The translations under genes were made by a program, and so were the position numbers. Source: JAOUEA01 sp963734685 (lineage in GTDB: Bacteria > Actinomycetota > UBA4738 > HRBIN12). From it: a DNA stretch of 64,000 bases. Under the pieces are notes generated by a model that did not search any database, was not told the DNA's origin, and saw only the letters and a program-made list of their open reading frames with translations. Of the stretch, positions 18,833 through 27,603 are shown one piece after another. Position 1 is the first letter of the stretch. Every line of letters begins with the position of its first letter. The stretch is from positions 186,001-250,000 of the forward strand of contig CAVTIC010000002.1 of assembly GCA_963734685.1 (NCBI GenBank), in the 5' to 3' direction.

Positions 18833-19230
18833 GTGAAGAAGACCATCACGATAGGCCTCGCAGTGACGATGCTGTTCGCGTTGACCGCCAGCGGCACCGC
18901 CGCCGCTCACGAGCGCACCGAGAAGACCAAGATCTCGATCAAGCCCAAAGCGAAGACCATCGATGAGGGCGACAAGGTCACGTTCCAGGGCAAGCTGAAG
19001 AGCGATTGGGACAAATGCTTCGCCCACCAGACGGTCACGCTGTACAAGGGGAACAACGCCGATCCTTGCGAAGGAGACCTCGAGCTCGGGCAGCTACAAG
19101 TTCACGAGGAGCCCCAAGCAACACCAACACCTGGCACGTGGAGTACGCGGGCAGGAGCTTCGGCACGCATCCGCACGTGCACCGCTGCCTGTCGAGCGAG
19201 TCCAAGGACTCCGTGATCACGGTCCGATAG
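18833..19230 (+). CDS. Small secreted Ig-like protein, DUF4012-associated (B), frameshifted
   Basis: The GTG start follows AAGGAGTGG. KKTITIGLAVTMLFALTASG is a signal peptide. The mature chain reads KVTFQGKLKSDWDKCFAHQT and then VTLYKGN. After two small shifts near 19065-19125 it continues through YKFTRSPKQ and TWHVEYAGRSFGTHPHVHRC to SKDSVITVR. The two cysteines and the beta-rich layout parallel the protein at 11306, which is also divergent from a DUF4012 gene. A single Ig-like domain is likely; no family can be named. It precedes the RmlC-like gene by 40 bp. Confidence 0.65.
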
Positions 19231-19270
19231 AAGTCGGAGCGACCCGATCGACCTCCCTCGAGGCGCTCGG

Positions 19271-19775
19271 GTGGTCGACCTCTCGACGCGCGGTGACGAG
19301 CGCGGCGCCTTCACCGAGGTCTTCCGCCAGGAGTGGTTCCCCCACGCGCCGGCGATGGTGCAGTCGAACCTCTCCGTCAGCACGCCGGGGCGTGTTGCGA
19401 GGGCTGCACTTCCATCGCCTCCAGGCCGACTACTGGTGCGTGCTCGAGGGCTCGGCGTTCGTCGCCCTCTTCGACCTCAGGCAGGGTTCGCCGACGCAGG
19501 GCCGTGCATGGTGGCACGTCTTCGACGCCGGCGAGGGCCTGCGCGGCCTGTACGTGCCCCCGGGGGTCGCGCACGGTTTCTACGCCCTGACCGAAGTGCG
19601 TCTGCAGTACCTGGTCGACCGCGCCTTCACCGGCGACGACGAGTTCGGGTTCGCCTGGAACGACCCCGACGCGGGCATCCCCTGGCCGGCGAGCGACCCG
19701 ATCGTGTCGGAGCGCGATGCGTCGAACCGTTCGCTCGCCGACGCGCTCGTCGATCCGCCCGTCTTCGTCGACTGA
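19271..19775 (+). CDS. dTDP-4-dehydrorhamnose 3,5-epimerase-like protein (frameshifted)
   Basis: Cupin-fold RmlC family, about 168 residues. GDERGAFTEVFRQEWFPHA, MVQSNLSVS and, after a shift near 19388, GVLRGLHFHRLQADYWCVLE carry the catalytic His and the substrate pocket. FDLRQGSPT, LYVPPGVAHGFYAL and DEFGFAWNDPDAGIPWP complete the family pattern. Such enzymes epimerise C3 and C5 of a 4-keto-6-deoxy sugar nucleotide on the way to dTDP-L-rhamnose or a related sugar. RmlA, RmlB and RmlD partners are not in the window. The start is uncertain because the frame is open upstream and the GTG used lacks a clear ribosome-binding site. Confidence 0.8.
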
Positions 19776-19793
19776 CCTCGTTGCTCCCGGCGC

Positions 19794-20823
19794 TCAGGAG
19801 GTGGTGGTCGCAGCGGTCGCGCTCGGATGCGGGAGCCGGAGGAACCGCACGAGCAGCGTGATCCACACCGCCGCGAGCACCCCCGCGGTCACCAACGCCG
19901 TCGAGGCCGGCTGACGGTAGACCCACATCGCGAGCAGCGAGCAGACGACTTGCGCTGCAGCGAACGTCACCGCGACCCGGTAGCGGCTGGCGCCCCGGTG
20001 CGCCAGGCGGTGCGACGTATGGTCGGACCCGCCGATCCAGACCGGCCGACGTCCGAGCGCCCGGGCGATCACGACGAGCGACAGGTCGAACAGCGGCACC
20101 GCGGCCAGCAGCACGACCGCGAGCAGCCGGGAAGCCCCGGGCTTCACCTCGAGGTCGAGCACGAGGGTGAGCGAGGCGATCAGGAACCCCAGCAGCATCG
20201 AGCCGGCGTCGCCCAGGAAGATGCGGGCCGGCGGCAGGTTGTATCGCAGGAACCCCACGCTCGCTCCTGCGACCGCGAAGGCGAACGATCCCACGAGGTA
20301 GTCGCCCTCCAGCGCGGCGATCGACGCGATGCCCAGCGCCGAGGCTGCCGCCACCCCCGCGGCGAGCCCGTCCATGTTGTCGATGAAGTTGAAGGCGTTC
20401 ACGACGGCCACGACCCAGAGCACGGTGATCGGCAGGTCGACCCAGGCGGTCTGGAGCACGCCGGCGCGGACCCCCACGAACCAGAGCGCCAGACCCGCGG
20501 CGGCCTCGAGCAACAGTCGGATCGACGGCGGCACGGTGCGCACGTCGTCGATCAGTCCCAGCGCACCCAGCACGAGCGCGCACGCGAGGATCGTGAGCAG
20601 CTGGCCGTTCGCTCCCGCCGCGATCGACCCGATGAGCAGGAGTCCGGCCGCCACCGCCACGCCGCCGAGGTAGGGGGTGGTGACCGGATGAGCCTTGTGC
20701 CCCCCGGGTCGATCCATCACGTCGAGGCGGTGCGCCAGCCTGGCCGCCCACGGCGTGAGCAGCGAGCGTGGCGACCGCCGGAACCAGGAACGCGAGCGCG
20801 TACCGGGCGCCGTCGTGCATCAC
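19794..20823 (-). CDS. WecA/MraY-family phosphoglycosyltransferase (frameshifted N-terminus)
   Basis: A multi-pass membrane protein that transfers a sugar-1-phosphate from a UDP-sugar onto undecaprenyl phosphate, the first step of lipid-linked glycan assembly. The conserved cytoplasmic motifs are present: LGLIDDVRTV, VVNAFNFIDNMDGLAAG, RIFLGDAGSMLLGF and the His-rich GGSDHTSHRLAHRG. The first 25 residues (MMHDGARYALAFLVPAVATL) are in another frame. Removing one G near 20755 joins them through RLAHRLDVMDRPGGHKAH. It is 10 bp downstream of the SDR gene on the same strand. WecA/TagO-like activity is likelier than MraY given the context. Confidence 0.88.
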
Positions 20824-20833
20824 GCGCCCCCGG

Positions 20834-21811
20834 TCACTCGACGGCGAGCGACCGCGATCGCTCGTACTCGATCACGTCGTCGATCGTCTGCTCGAGCGAA
20901 CGCGTCGGCTTCCAGCCGGTGAGCGCCTCGAGCTTCGTGGTGTCGGGCACGCGTCGCTCCATGTCCTCGAAGCCTTCCTCGTAGGCGACCTCGTAGGGGA
21001 TGTGCACCACGCTCGAGCCCGACCCCGTCCGCTCGATCACCATGCTCGCGAGGTCGTTGATCGAGATCTCGTGGGCCGCGCCGATGTTGAACGGCTCGCC
21101 CGGGCTGTCGGGGTGGTCGAGCAGGCGCACGATCGCGTCGACCGTGTCGGCGACGTGGCAGAAGCATCGGAGCTGCTCGCCGGTGCCGAAGACCGTGAGG
21201 TCCTCTCCCCGGAGCGCCTGACGCACGAGGGTGGGTGCCACCATGCCGTAGGCGCCCGACTGCCGCGGGCCGACGCAGTTGAACAGACGGACGACGACGG
21301 CCTCGGTGCCGCGCTCCCGCCAGTAGGCGTGGGCGAGGATCTCGTCGACGGCCTTGGCCTCGCTGTACGACCAGCGAGCGACGAAGGGCGAGCCCAGGAT
21401 GCGGTCGGCGTTCTCGGTCAGCGGGCCCCAGGCGTTCTTCCCGTAGATCTCGGAGGTCGATGCCACGAGCACCCGGCACTCGCCCATCGCCGCGGCGTCG
21501 AGCACGATCTCGGTGCCCCTGATGTTCGTGATCAGCGACTCGAGGGGTCGCTCCACGATCAGCTTCACGCCGACGGCGGCGGCGAGGTGCACCACCACGT
21601 CGGCGCGGCCGGCGAGCTGGGCGACGAGCGGGTGGTTCAGCACCGTGCCCTCGCGCAGCGAGAAGCTCGGGTGCTCCAGGAGGTGGCGGACGTTGTCGAT
21701 CGAGCCGGTCGACACGTCGTCGAGCGCGACGACCGTGTCGCCTCGCGCCACGAGGAGATCGGCGAGGTGCGAGCCGATGAATCCGGCGCCGCCGGTGATC
21801 AGGTAGTCCAT
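20834..21811 (-). CDS. NAD-dependent sugar epimerase/dehydratase (extended SDR)
   Basis: The start MDYLITGGAGFIGSHLADLL gives the NAD-binding GxxGxxG motif at once; the frame is open further upstream but without family similarity. The catalytic triad is visible as STSEIYG and YSEAK (YxxxK), followed by RLFNCVGPRQSGAYGMVAP and GTGEQLRCFCHVADTVDA. At 325 residues it is of normal size. The pattern lies between UDP-glucose 4-epimerases and UDP-glucuronate decarboxylases. With the UDP-glucose dehydrogenase at 24092 a UDP-xylose route is possible but unproven. It forms a two-gene minus-strand operon with the phosphoglycosyltransferase. Confidence 0.85.
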   Translation of the reverse strand: MDYLITGGAGFIGSHLADLLVARGDTVVALDDVSTGSIDNVRHLLEHPSFSLREGTVLNHPLVAQLAGRADVVVHLAAAVGVKLIVERPLESLITNIRGTEIVLDAAAMGECRVLVASTSEIYGKNAWGPLTENADRILGSPFVARWSYSEAKAVDEILAHAYWRERGTEAVVVRLFNCVGPRQSGAYGMVAPTLVRQALRGEDLTVFGTGEQLRCFCHVADTVDAIVRLLDHPDSPGEPFNIGAAHEISINDLASMVIERTGSGSSVVHIPYEVAYEEGFEDMERRVPDTTKLEALTGWKPTRSLEQTIDDVIEYERSRSLAVE

Positions 21812-21913
21812 CGATCCGATGCTAGGGCACAACCGAGGAGGATCGTGGACGGTGCCGCCCGTTCGGCCCGGCGCGGCTTCAGCGGGCTCTCCCGGACGGT
21901 CGATGGTTCCGAC

Positions 21914-23115
21914 ATGGAACGGAACCCGCGGGTCCTCCGGGTGGTCACGCGCCTGAACGTCGGTGGTCCGGCGCGCCAGGCCCTGTTCCTCACCCGTGAG
22001 CTCGCGGGACGAGGGTTCCAGACGCGCCTCGTCTGGGGATCGTCGGGTCCCGGGGAGGGCGAGCTGTCGCCCCCCGACGACATGCCGGCCACGCATCTGC
22101 CATGGCTGACGCGGGAGCTGAACCCGCGCGGGCGACCTGCGCGCGCTGCAGGCCCTGCACGGCGTGATGCGCCGCTGGCGGCCTCAGGTCGTGCACACCC
22201 ACCTCGCGAAGGCCGGCGCGCTCGGCCGGCGTGGCGGCCCGTCGGGCGGGCGTGCCGGTCGTGGCGCACACGTTCCACGGGCACGTGCTGCAGGAGTACT
22301 TCTCCCAGCTGAAGAACGCCGCGTTCGCGGCGGCCGAGCGACGGCTCGCGGCCCGCACCGACGCGTTGATCGCGGTCGCGCCGTGGGTGCGCGACGACCT
22401 GCTCGCGATGGGCATCGGCCGCCAGGACCAGTGGCACGTGGTGCCGGTCGGGGTCGACGTCGCGACGCTGCTCCGCGCGCGGGTGCCGCGGGACGAGGCC
22501 CGCACGCGGCTCGGGCTGCCGGCCGAGGGCTCGGTGATCGGGGTCGTGGGCGGCTCGCGCCGATCAAGGACCATCACACGTTCTTCGAGGCGGCCGCCCG
22601 CGTCGTGGCCGACCGGCCCGACACGACGGTCGTCGTCGCCGGCGACGGAGCAGCTCCGCACCTCGCTCGAGGCCGAGGCGCGCTCGATGCTCGGCGACCG
22701 CGTGCGCTTCCTCGGGTGGGTCCAGGACCTGCCCGCGCTCTACGGCGCGATCGACGTGGTGGCGCTCACGTCGCGATCGGAGGGGACCCCCGTCGCGCTG
22801 ATCGAGGCGGCGGCCTCCGGGACCCCCGTGGTCGCGACCGGCGTCGGCGGCGTGCCGGAGGTGGTCCGCGACCGCGAGACCGGCCTGCTCGTGCCGCCCC
22901 GCGATCCGGTGGCGGTGGCCGCGCAGCTGCTGACCCTGCTCCAGGACCCTCAGGGGGCCCGGAAGATGGGGGAGGAAGGCGCTCGCTGGGTGCGCGACCG
23001 CTTCTCGCAGGAGCGCCTGGCCGACGATCTCACCCGTCTCTACGGGGAGCTCCTCGCGCGGTCCCGCTCGACCAGGAGCGCGCAGGTCTTCCGGACCCGG
23101 GTCGCCACCGGGTAG
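21914..23115 (+). CDS. GT4 glycosyltransferase (frameshifted as read)
   Basis: The start MERNPRVLRVVTRLNVGGPA is typical of GT4 enzymes, with the glycine-rich acceptor loop. After TRELNPRG the frame changes near 22130 to RALQALHGVMRRWRPQVVHT, again near 22220 to VAHTFHGHVLQEYFSQLKNA, and twice between 22550 and 22660 around LAPIKDHHTFFEAAARV. The C-terminal half is clean: RVRFLGWVQDLPALYGAIDV, SRSEGTPVALIEAAASGTPV with the E-x7-E motif, and GVGGVPEVVRD. It should add a sugar from a nucleotide donor to the growing glycan. It is followed by an epimerase after 11 bp. Confidence 0.85.
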
Positions 23116-23126
23116 GGTCCGGGTCG

Positions 23127-24095
23127 ATGTCGTCGATCGATCGGGTGCTCGTCACCGGGGCCGCGGGGTTCATCGGGTCCCACCTCTGCCGCCGGCTCGT
23201 GGCCGACGGTGTCTCGGTGGTGGGGTTCGACGACCTCTCCGACGGCTCGCTCGAGAACCTCCGCGACACGCCCGAGGTGGACTTCGTCGAGGCCGATCTC
23301 CGCGACGAGGCAGCCGTCGCCGACGCCGCCCGCGGATGCACCGCGATCTACCACCAGGGCGCGAAACGATCGGTGCCCCGCTCGATGGCGCACCCCGGCA
23401 TGACGACCGACGTGAACGTGCGCGGCACGCTCAACGTGCTGCTCGCCGCTCGCGACGCCGGGGCGGTGGTCGTGGCCGCGAGCAGCAGCTCGGTCTACGG
23501 CGACCAGACCGAGTTCCCGCTGCGCGAGTCGATGACGCTCGCGCCGCGGTCGCCCTACGCGGCGAGCAAGGTCGCGCTCGAGGTGTACTGCGCGGGCATC
23601 GGGCGGAGCTACGGCGTGCCGACCGTGGCCCTGCGGTACTTCAACGTGTACGGGCCCGGCCAGGACCCCGAGTCCGAGTACGCGGCCGTCGTGCCGCGGT
23701 TCGCGGTGGCGTGCCTCACCGGCGCCCGTCCCGAGGTGCACGGGGACGGCGAGCAGTCCCGCGACTTCACCTACATCGACGACGTCGTCGAGGCCAACCT
23801 GCTGTCGGCGCGGTCGGCGGAGGATGCCCACGGGCGGGCGTTCAACATCGGCGGGGGCGGGGAGCCGACGTCGGTGAACCGGCTGCTCGCGCTGATCGCC
23901 GATCGGGTCGGCGTCGTGCCCGACCCCGTCCACACGGGAACGCGCGAGGGCGACGTCCGCACGACCCAGGCCGACGTCTCGCTGGCCGAGCGGTTGCTCG
24001 GATACGTGCCGCGGGTCGCCATCGAGGAAGGGGTCGCACGGACGGTCGACTGGTTCCGTGCGTCGGTGGCCGCGGCAGGAAGGAGCGCGCGATGA
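23127..24095 (+). CDS. UDP-glucose/UDP-GlcNAc 4-epimerase-like SDR
   Basis: 323 residues, intact. VLVTGAAGFIGSHLCRRLVA is the NAD-binding motif. AASSSSVYGDQTEFPLRES and PYAASKVALEVYC provide the Ser and YxxxK catalytic residues. The segment YFNVYGPGQDPESEYAAVVP with RDFTYIDDVVEANLLS is characteristic of the WbpP/Gne branch, which interconverts UDP-GlcNAc/GalNAc or their uronic acids. It overlaps the next gene by 4 bp (ATGA), so sugar epimerase and dehydrogenase are made together. Substrate preference cannot be settled from sequence reading. Confidence 0.88.
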   Translation: MSSIDRVLVTGAAGFIGSHLCRRLVADGVSVVGFDDLSDGSLENLRDTPEVDFVEADLRDEAAVADAARGCTAIYHQGAKRSVPRSMAHPGMTTDVNVRGTLNVLLAARDAGAVVVAASSSSVYGDQTEFPLRESMTLAPRSPYAASKVALEVYCAGIGRSYGVPTVALRYFNVYGPGQDPESEYAAVVPRFAVACLTGARPEVHGDGEQSRDFTYIDDVVEANLLSARSAEDAHGRAFNIGGGGEPTSVNRLLALIADRVGVVPDPVHTGTREGDVRTTQADVSLAERLLGYVPRVAIEEGVARTVDWFRASVAAAGRSAR

Positions 24096-25402
24096 GGGTT
24101 GCGGTCGTCGGCACCGGTCACGTGGGCCTGATCACGGGCGCGACCCTGGCCGGGCAGGGCAACGAGGTGGTCGGCACCGACGCGTCCGCCGAGAAGGTGG
24201 CGATGCTGCGCCGAGGGGAGGCGCCGTTCTACGAGCCCGGCCTCGACGAGCTGCTCCGCGCCGGTCTCGGCGACGGCACCCTGGCGTTCGCCGACACGAT
24301 CGCCGAGGCGCTCGAGGGCGCCGAGGTGGTCTTCGTCTGCGTCGGCCGCCCGCCCGTGGGGCTCGGCGACCGCAGCCTCACGGCGGTCGAGGACTCCGCA
24401 CGGTCGATCGCGCGCGCCGCCGCCGACGGCGTGGTGCTCGTCGTGAAGTCGACCGTGCCGCCCGGCACCACCGGCCGCATCGAGAAGGTCGTGCGCATGG
24501 AACGTCCGGAGCTCGACTTCATCGCCGTCTCGAGCCCCGAGTTCCTGCGGGAGGGCCACGCGATCGAGGACACGCTGCGGCCCGACCGGCTCGTGATCGG
24601 GTCCGACGACCCCCGTGGCTTCGACGTGCTGCAGCGGCTCTACCGGCCCATGCTCGACGCCGGCGTGCGGGTGATCCGGACCGACCCGCGCACCGCCGAG
24701 CTCTCCAAGCTCGCCTCGAACGCCTTCCTCGCCTCGAAGATCTCGTTCGCGAACTCGATGGCGCGCGTGAGCGAGCTCTCCGGGGCCGACGTCGACGGCG
24801 TCACCGAGATCATGGGCGCGGATCCGAGGATCGGTTCGGCCTTCCTGAGGGCCGGCATCGGCTACGGCGGGTACTGCCTGCCCAAGGACATCGTGACCCT
24901 CGAGCGGATCGCCGAGCGCCTGGGCTACGACTTCGGCCTGCTCCGGGAGGCCGGTCGCGTCAACGAGGAGGCGCTGAAGGCGGTCGCTCGCAAGGTCGAG
25001 GAGGCCGTCTGGAACATCGAGGGGAAGACGGTGGCCCTGTTCGGCATGGCGTTCAAGCCCGAGACCGACGACGTCCGCGGGGCGCCCGCCCTCGCGCTGG
25101 CGGAGCTCCTGCTCGCCGAGGGGGCCCGGGTCGTCGCCTACGACCCCATGGCCGGGGAGAAGGCCGGGGAAGAGCTCGAGGGACTCGCCGTGGCCGCGGA
25201 CCCGTACGAGGCCGCGGAGGGCGCCGCCTGCGTCGTGCTGTGCACGGAGTGGTCCGAGTTCCGCGACCTCGATCTCGCCAAGCTCAAGGGGGTCATGGCC
25301 CAGCCGGCCGTGGTCGACGGCAGGAACCTGCTGGACGGCGAGACGGTGGTGGCCGCGGGGTTCTCGTATCACCCGGTCGGCCGGGCTCCGACGGGGTCCT
25401 GA
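24092..25402 (+). CDS. UDP-glucose 6-dehydrogenase
   Basis: 436 residues, intact, of the UDP-glucose/GDP-mannose dehydrogenase family. The N-terminal NAD domain shows VVGTGHVGLITGATLA. The central helix carries ELSKLASNAFLASKISFANS, and GYGGYCLPKD holds the catalytic Cys262 that forms the thiohemiacetal during two-step oxidation of UDP-glucose to UDP-glucuronate. The C-terminal UDP-binding domain has LFGMAFKPETDDVRGAPAL. It is the last gene of the GT4-epimerase-dehydrogenase operon and ends 24 bp before the convergent DUF4012 gene. UDP-GlcA could enter the polymer directly or feed the SDR at 20834. Confidence 0.92.
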   Translation: MRVAVVGTGHVGLITGATLAGQGNEVVGTDASAEKVAMLRRGEAPFYEPGLDELLRAGLGDGTLAFADTIAEALEGAEVVFVCVGRPPVGLGDRSLTAVEDSARSIARAAADGVVLVVKSTVPPGTTGRIEKVVRMERPELDFIAVSSPEFLREGHAIEDTLRPDRLVIGSDDPRGFDVLQRLYRPMLDAGVRVIRTDPRTAELSKLASNAFLASKISFANSMARVSELSGADVDGVTEIMGADPRIGSAFLRAGIGYGGYCLPKDIVTLERIAERLGYDFGLLREAGRVNEEALKAVARKVEEAVWNIEGKTVALFGMAFKPETDDVRGAPALALAELLLAEGARVVAYDPMAGEKAGEELEGLAVAADPYEAAEGAACVVLCTEWSEFRDLDLAKLKGVMAQPAVVDGRNLLDGETVVAAGFSYHPVGRAPTGS

Positions 25403-25426
25403 CCGCGCGGCCCATGAGCCGACCGG

Positions 25427-27367
25427 TCAGCTGATCCGCACCCACAGCACGAGCGGCTCGGTGGGTTGGCCGATGTACCGCGCGCTCGAGCTCCCGACCT
25501 CCAGCTGACGCGACGCCTCGACGATCGACGTTCCCGAGGGCGCGTCGATGCGCACCCGCACCGTGGGCGGCACGAACGACGGCTGGGGCATCACCACGAG
25601 GCTGTAGGTGTCGGATCCGCGCATCGCGTCGGGAACCCGGTAGCCCACGGTCAGCGCCATCGAGTCGCCCGGGTCGGTGGTCAGGCGGCCGAGCGCCCAC
25701 TTGCGTCCGTCGGCCTTCACGATCCGGGTCTCGCTCGGGATGCTCGTCTCCGCGGTGACATGGTCGGCCTTCGGCGCGAGCAGCACCTGCACGTCGGCCG
25801 CCCACCCGCCCACCGGGTTGACGCCGGCGGGTTCCTCGACCGTGGCGGGCAGCGGGAACCCCAGCAGGGCCGAGGGCGGCTTCTCGGGGGCGCCGTTCCG
25901 CAGCTCCACCACGGTGCGCACGCGCGCCGAGCCGTCCGCCAGCAGGGCCACGGTGTGGGAGACCTCGCGCTGGGCGAAGACGACGGCGTGGTTGTCGACC
26001 ACGGAATCCCAGATCACCGAGACCGCCGACCTGCCGGTCAGCGGCCGGCCTTCCGCGCCGAGGCGGGCCAGGACCTTCCGTTCCTTCGCGCGGGTCGACA
26101 GGATCGTCAGGTGCCGGTCCGCCACCTCGCGCGCCAGCCCCTCGGCGAAGGCCTCGGTCGCCGGCCGCTTCGAGAGATACGACTCGACGATCGCGGTCGC
26201 GACCGTGGCCCGCCGCTGCTCGGCGGCCGCGAGGTCGGACGCCTCGAACACGTCGCGCTCCAGGAACCGCGCGGCCTGGTCGCCGTTGAGGGGGAGCGGG
26301 CGCGCCGGCAGGTCGACCGACCCGCTGACGTGCAGCAGATCGGCCAGCCACATCGAGTCGACCAGGATCACCCCGTCGAGCTCGCCGAGCCCGGCGTCCT
26401 CGGCCGCCGCCAGGAGCTCCTCGGCCGCCGCCGCGCTGTCGGTCGAGGCCGTCGCGTCGGCGAACGCGTCCCCCGCGGGGGTGAGCGGCGTCGTGAGGGT
26501 CATCACCCCGTCGACGGCGGTGAGCTCGCCGATCAGGTCGACCTCTCCTCCCACGCCCTGTGGCCGGCCGAGGGTCTGCACCGCGAGCAGGTACCGGCGC
26601 TCGCCGCGAGCCCCGAGGAACCCCGGCAGGAACGCGACGAGGTCGCGGGTGTCGAGCGCGATCTTCGCCCGGCGCCGCAGGGTGTCGACGGCGTCGTCGA
26701 AGCCGGCGGCCACCGGCCCGACCAGGCGCCCGGTGTCGGCCGTCTCGAGCCGCGCGAGGGCGGTGCCGAGCTCGGTCGCGACGGTGTCGAGCCCGAGGGC
26801 GGCCGACCGCAGCGCCTCGAGGTCGACCTCGCCGATCGACTCCGTCGCCGGCAGGCGCAGGTCGGTCCACCCGAGCACGCGCGCGACCTCGGCCATCGCG
26901 AGGCCCGCGTCGGCCGAGCGCGCGGACGCCTCGGCGACCGCCGACACCGCCCGGATGTTGTCGCCGAGCAACGGCACGCGCTCGAGCAGCGCCATCGACG
27001 GATGGTCCCCGGCCGCGAGCGCCGACTCGGCCGACTCGGCCGCGTCCTCGAAGTGCGGGATCGATGCCTCGGGGTCGCCGGTCACCGCCGCCACCGCGCC
27101 CTCGGAGAGCGCCGATCTGGCGCCCGAGACGCCGCGAAGCATCGCCCGGCCCGCCCAGATGCCGTCGAGCGTGAGCAGCAGCAGCAGCGCGGCGAGTCCG
27201 GCGAGCACCCCGAGCACGATGCGGCGAGGCTGCGTGCGCCGGCGGTGCGCCCCATGGGTCCACTCGCCGATCCGCAAGCGTTCGGGGATCGCGAACCGCC
27301 ACCCGGACTTCGGAGGTGGGTGTTCGGACGGCGGTGAGAAGGGGTCCGAGGTGGGAGGGGTGGACAC
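25427..27367 (-). CDS. DUF4012 protein, copy 3 (intact)
   Basis: 646 residues without interruption. A 45-residue Pro/Arg-rich cytoplasmic segment precedes one membrane helix (RIVLGVLAGLAALLLLLTLD, about 48-67). The exported part has an Ala-rich helical region, LGDNIRAVSAVAEASARSAD, the conserved block GERRYLLAVQTLGRPQGVGG, LDGVILVDSMWLADLLHVSG, and a beta-rich C-terminus ending LVLWVRIS. The GTG start has only a weak ribosome-binding site. It is divergent from rpoB and convergent with ugd. Unlike copies 1 and 2 it has no small secreted partner. The function of DUF4012 is unknown. Confidence 0.9.
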   Translation of the reverse strand: MSTPPTSDPFSPPSEHPPPKSGWRFAIPERLRIGEWTHGAHRRRTQPRRIVLGVLAGLAALLLLLTLDGIWAGRAMLRGVSGARSALSEGAVAAVTGDPEASIPHFEDAAESAESALAAGDHPSMALLERVPLLGDNIRAVSAVAEASARSADAGLAMAEVARVLGWTDLRLPATESIGEVDLEALRSAALGLDTVATELGTALARLETADTGRLVGPVAAGFDDAVDTLRRRAKIALDTRDLVAFLPGFLGARGERRYLLAVQTLGRPQGVGGEVDLIGELTAVDGVMTLTTPLTPAGDAFADATASTDSAAAAEELLAAAEDAGLGELDGVILVDSMWLADLLHVSGSVDLPARPLPLNGDQAARFLERDVFEASDLAAAEQRRATVATAIVESYLSKRPATEAFAEGLAREVADRHLTILSTRAKERKVLARLGAEGRPLTGRSAVSVIWDSVVDNHAVVFAQREVSHTVALLADGSARVRTVVELRNGAPEKPPSALLGFPLPATVEEPAGVNPVGGWAADVQVLLAPKADHVTAETSIPSETRIVKADGRKWALGRLTTDPGDSMALTVGYRVPDAMRGSDTYSLVVMPQPSFVPPTVRVRIDAPSGTSIVEASRQLEVGSSSARYIGQPTEPLVLWVRIS

Positions 27368-27423
27368 CGCAGAACCCTAGCGCGTAGGCCGCGGGCCCGA
27401 CAGAGTTAGGCCGTTTCAGTGGG

Positions 27424-27452
27424 TTGACCCGGGGCCGAACGGGGCGTATCTT
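27424..27452 (+). promoter_or_regulatory. Promoter-like site P1 upstream of rpoB
   Basis: TTGACC (27424-27429), 17 bp spacing, TATCTT (27447-27452). Good match to the housekeeping sigma pattern, 150 bp before rpoB. Confidence 0.55.
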
Positions 27453-27497
27453 TCCCGCGTCCTGCCAGGGACGGGGCCGCGCCGACGGCCCGGAGGG

Positions 27498-27521
27498 GCA
27501 GGCACCGTTGACGGTGCCTGC
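27498..27521. promoter_or_regulatory. Perfect 24-bp dyad at the rpoB promoter
   Basis: GCAGGCACCGT at 27498-27508 and ACGGTGCCTGC at 27511-27521 are perfect inverted arms around TG. The -35 hexamer of P2 lies at its centre. It could be an operator bound by a dimeric regulator, or a hairpin in transcripts started at P1. Confidence 0.6.
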
Positions 27522-27536
27522 ATCTGTGCGTACACT
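27508..27536 (+). promoter_or_regulatory. Promoter-like site P2 upstream of rpoB
   Basis: TTGACG (27508-27513), 17 bp spacing, TACACT (27531-27536). It is the nearer and better of two tandem promoter-like sites, 67 bp before the TTG start of rpoB, and its -35 is embedded in the dyad at 27498-27521. Confidence 0.65.
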
Positions 27537-27603
27537 ACCCGATTGCCGTGCCGTCCTCGCGCTCTGCTGTGCGCCGTTCTAGTCTCCCTGGGAGGGGTGT
27601 CTC

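Noticed and set aside
20834..22096. SDR protein starting near 22096 with a 95-residue N-terminal extension
   Set aside because: The extension has no similarity to anything and covers the divergent promoter region and the start of the GT4 gene. The NAD-binding motif begins right after the ATG at 21811.
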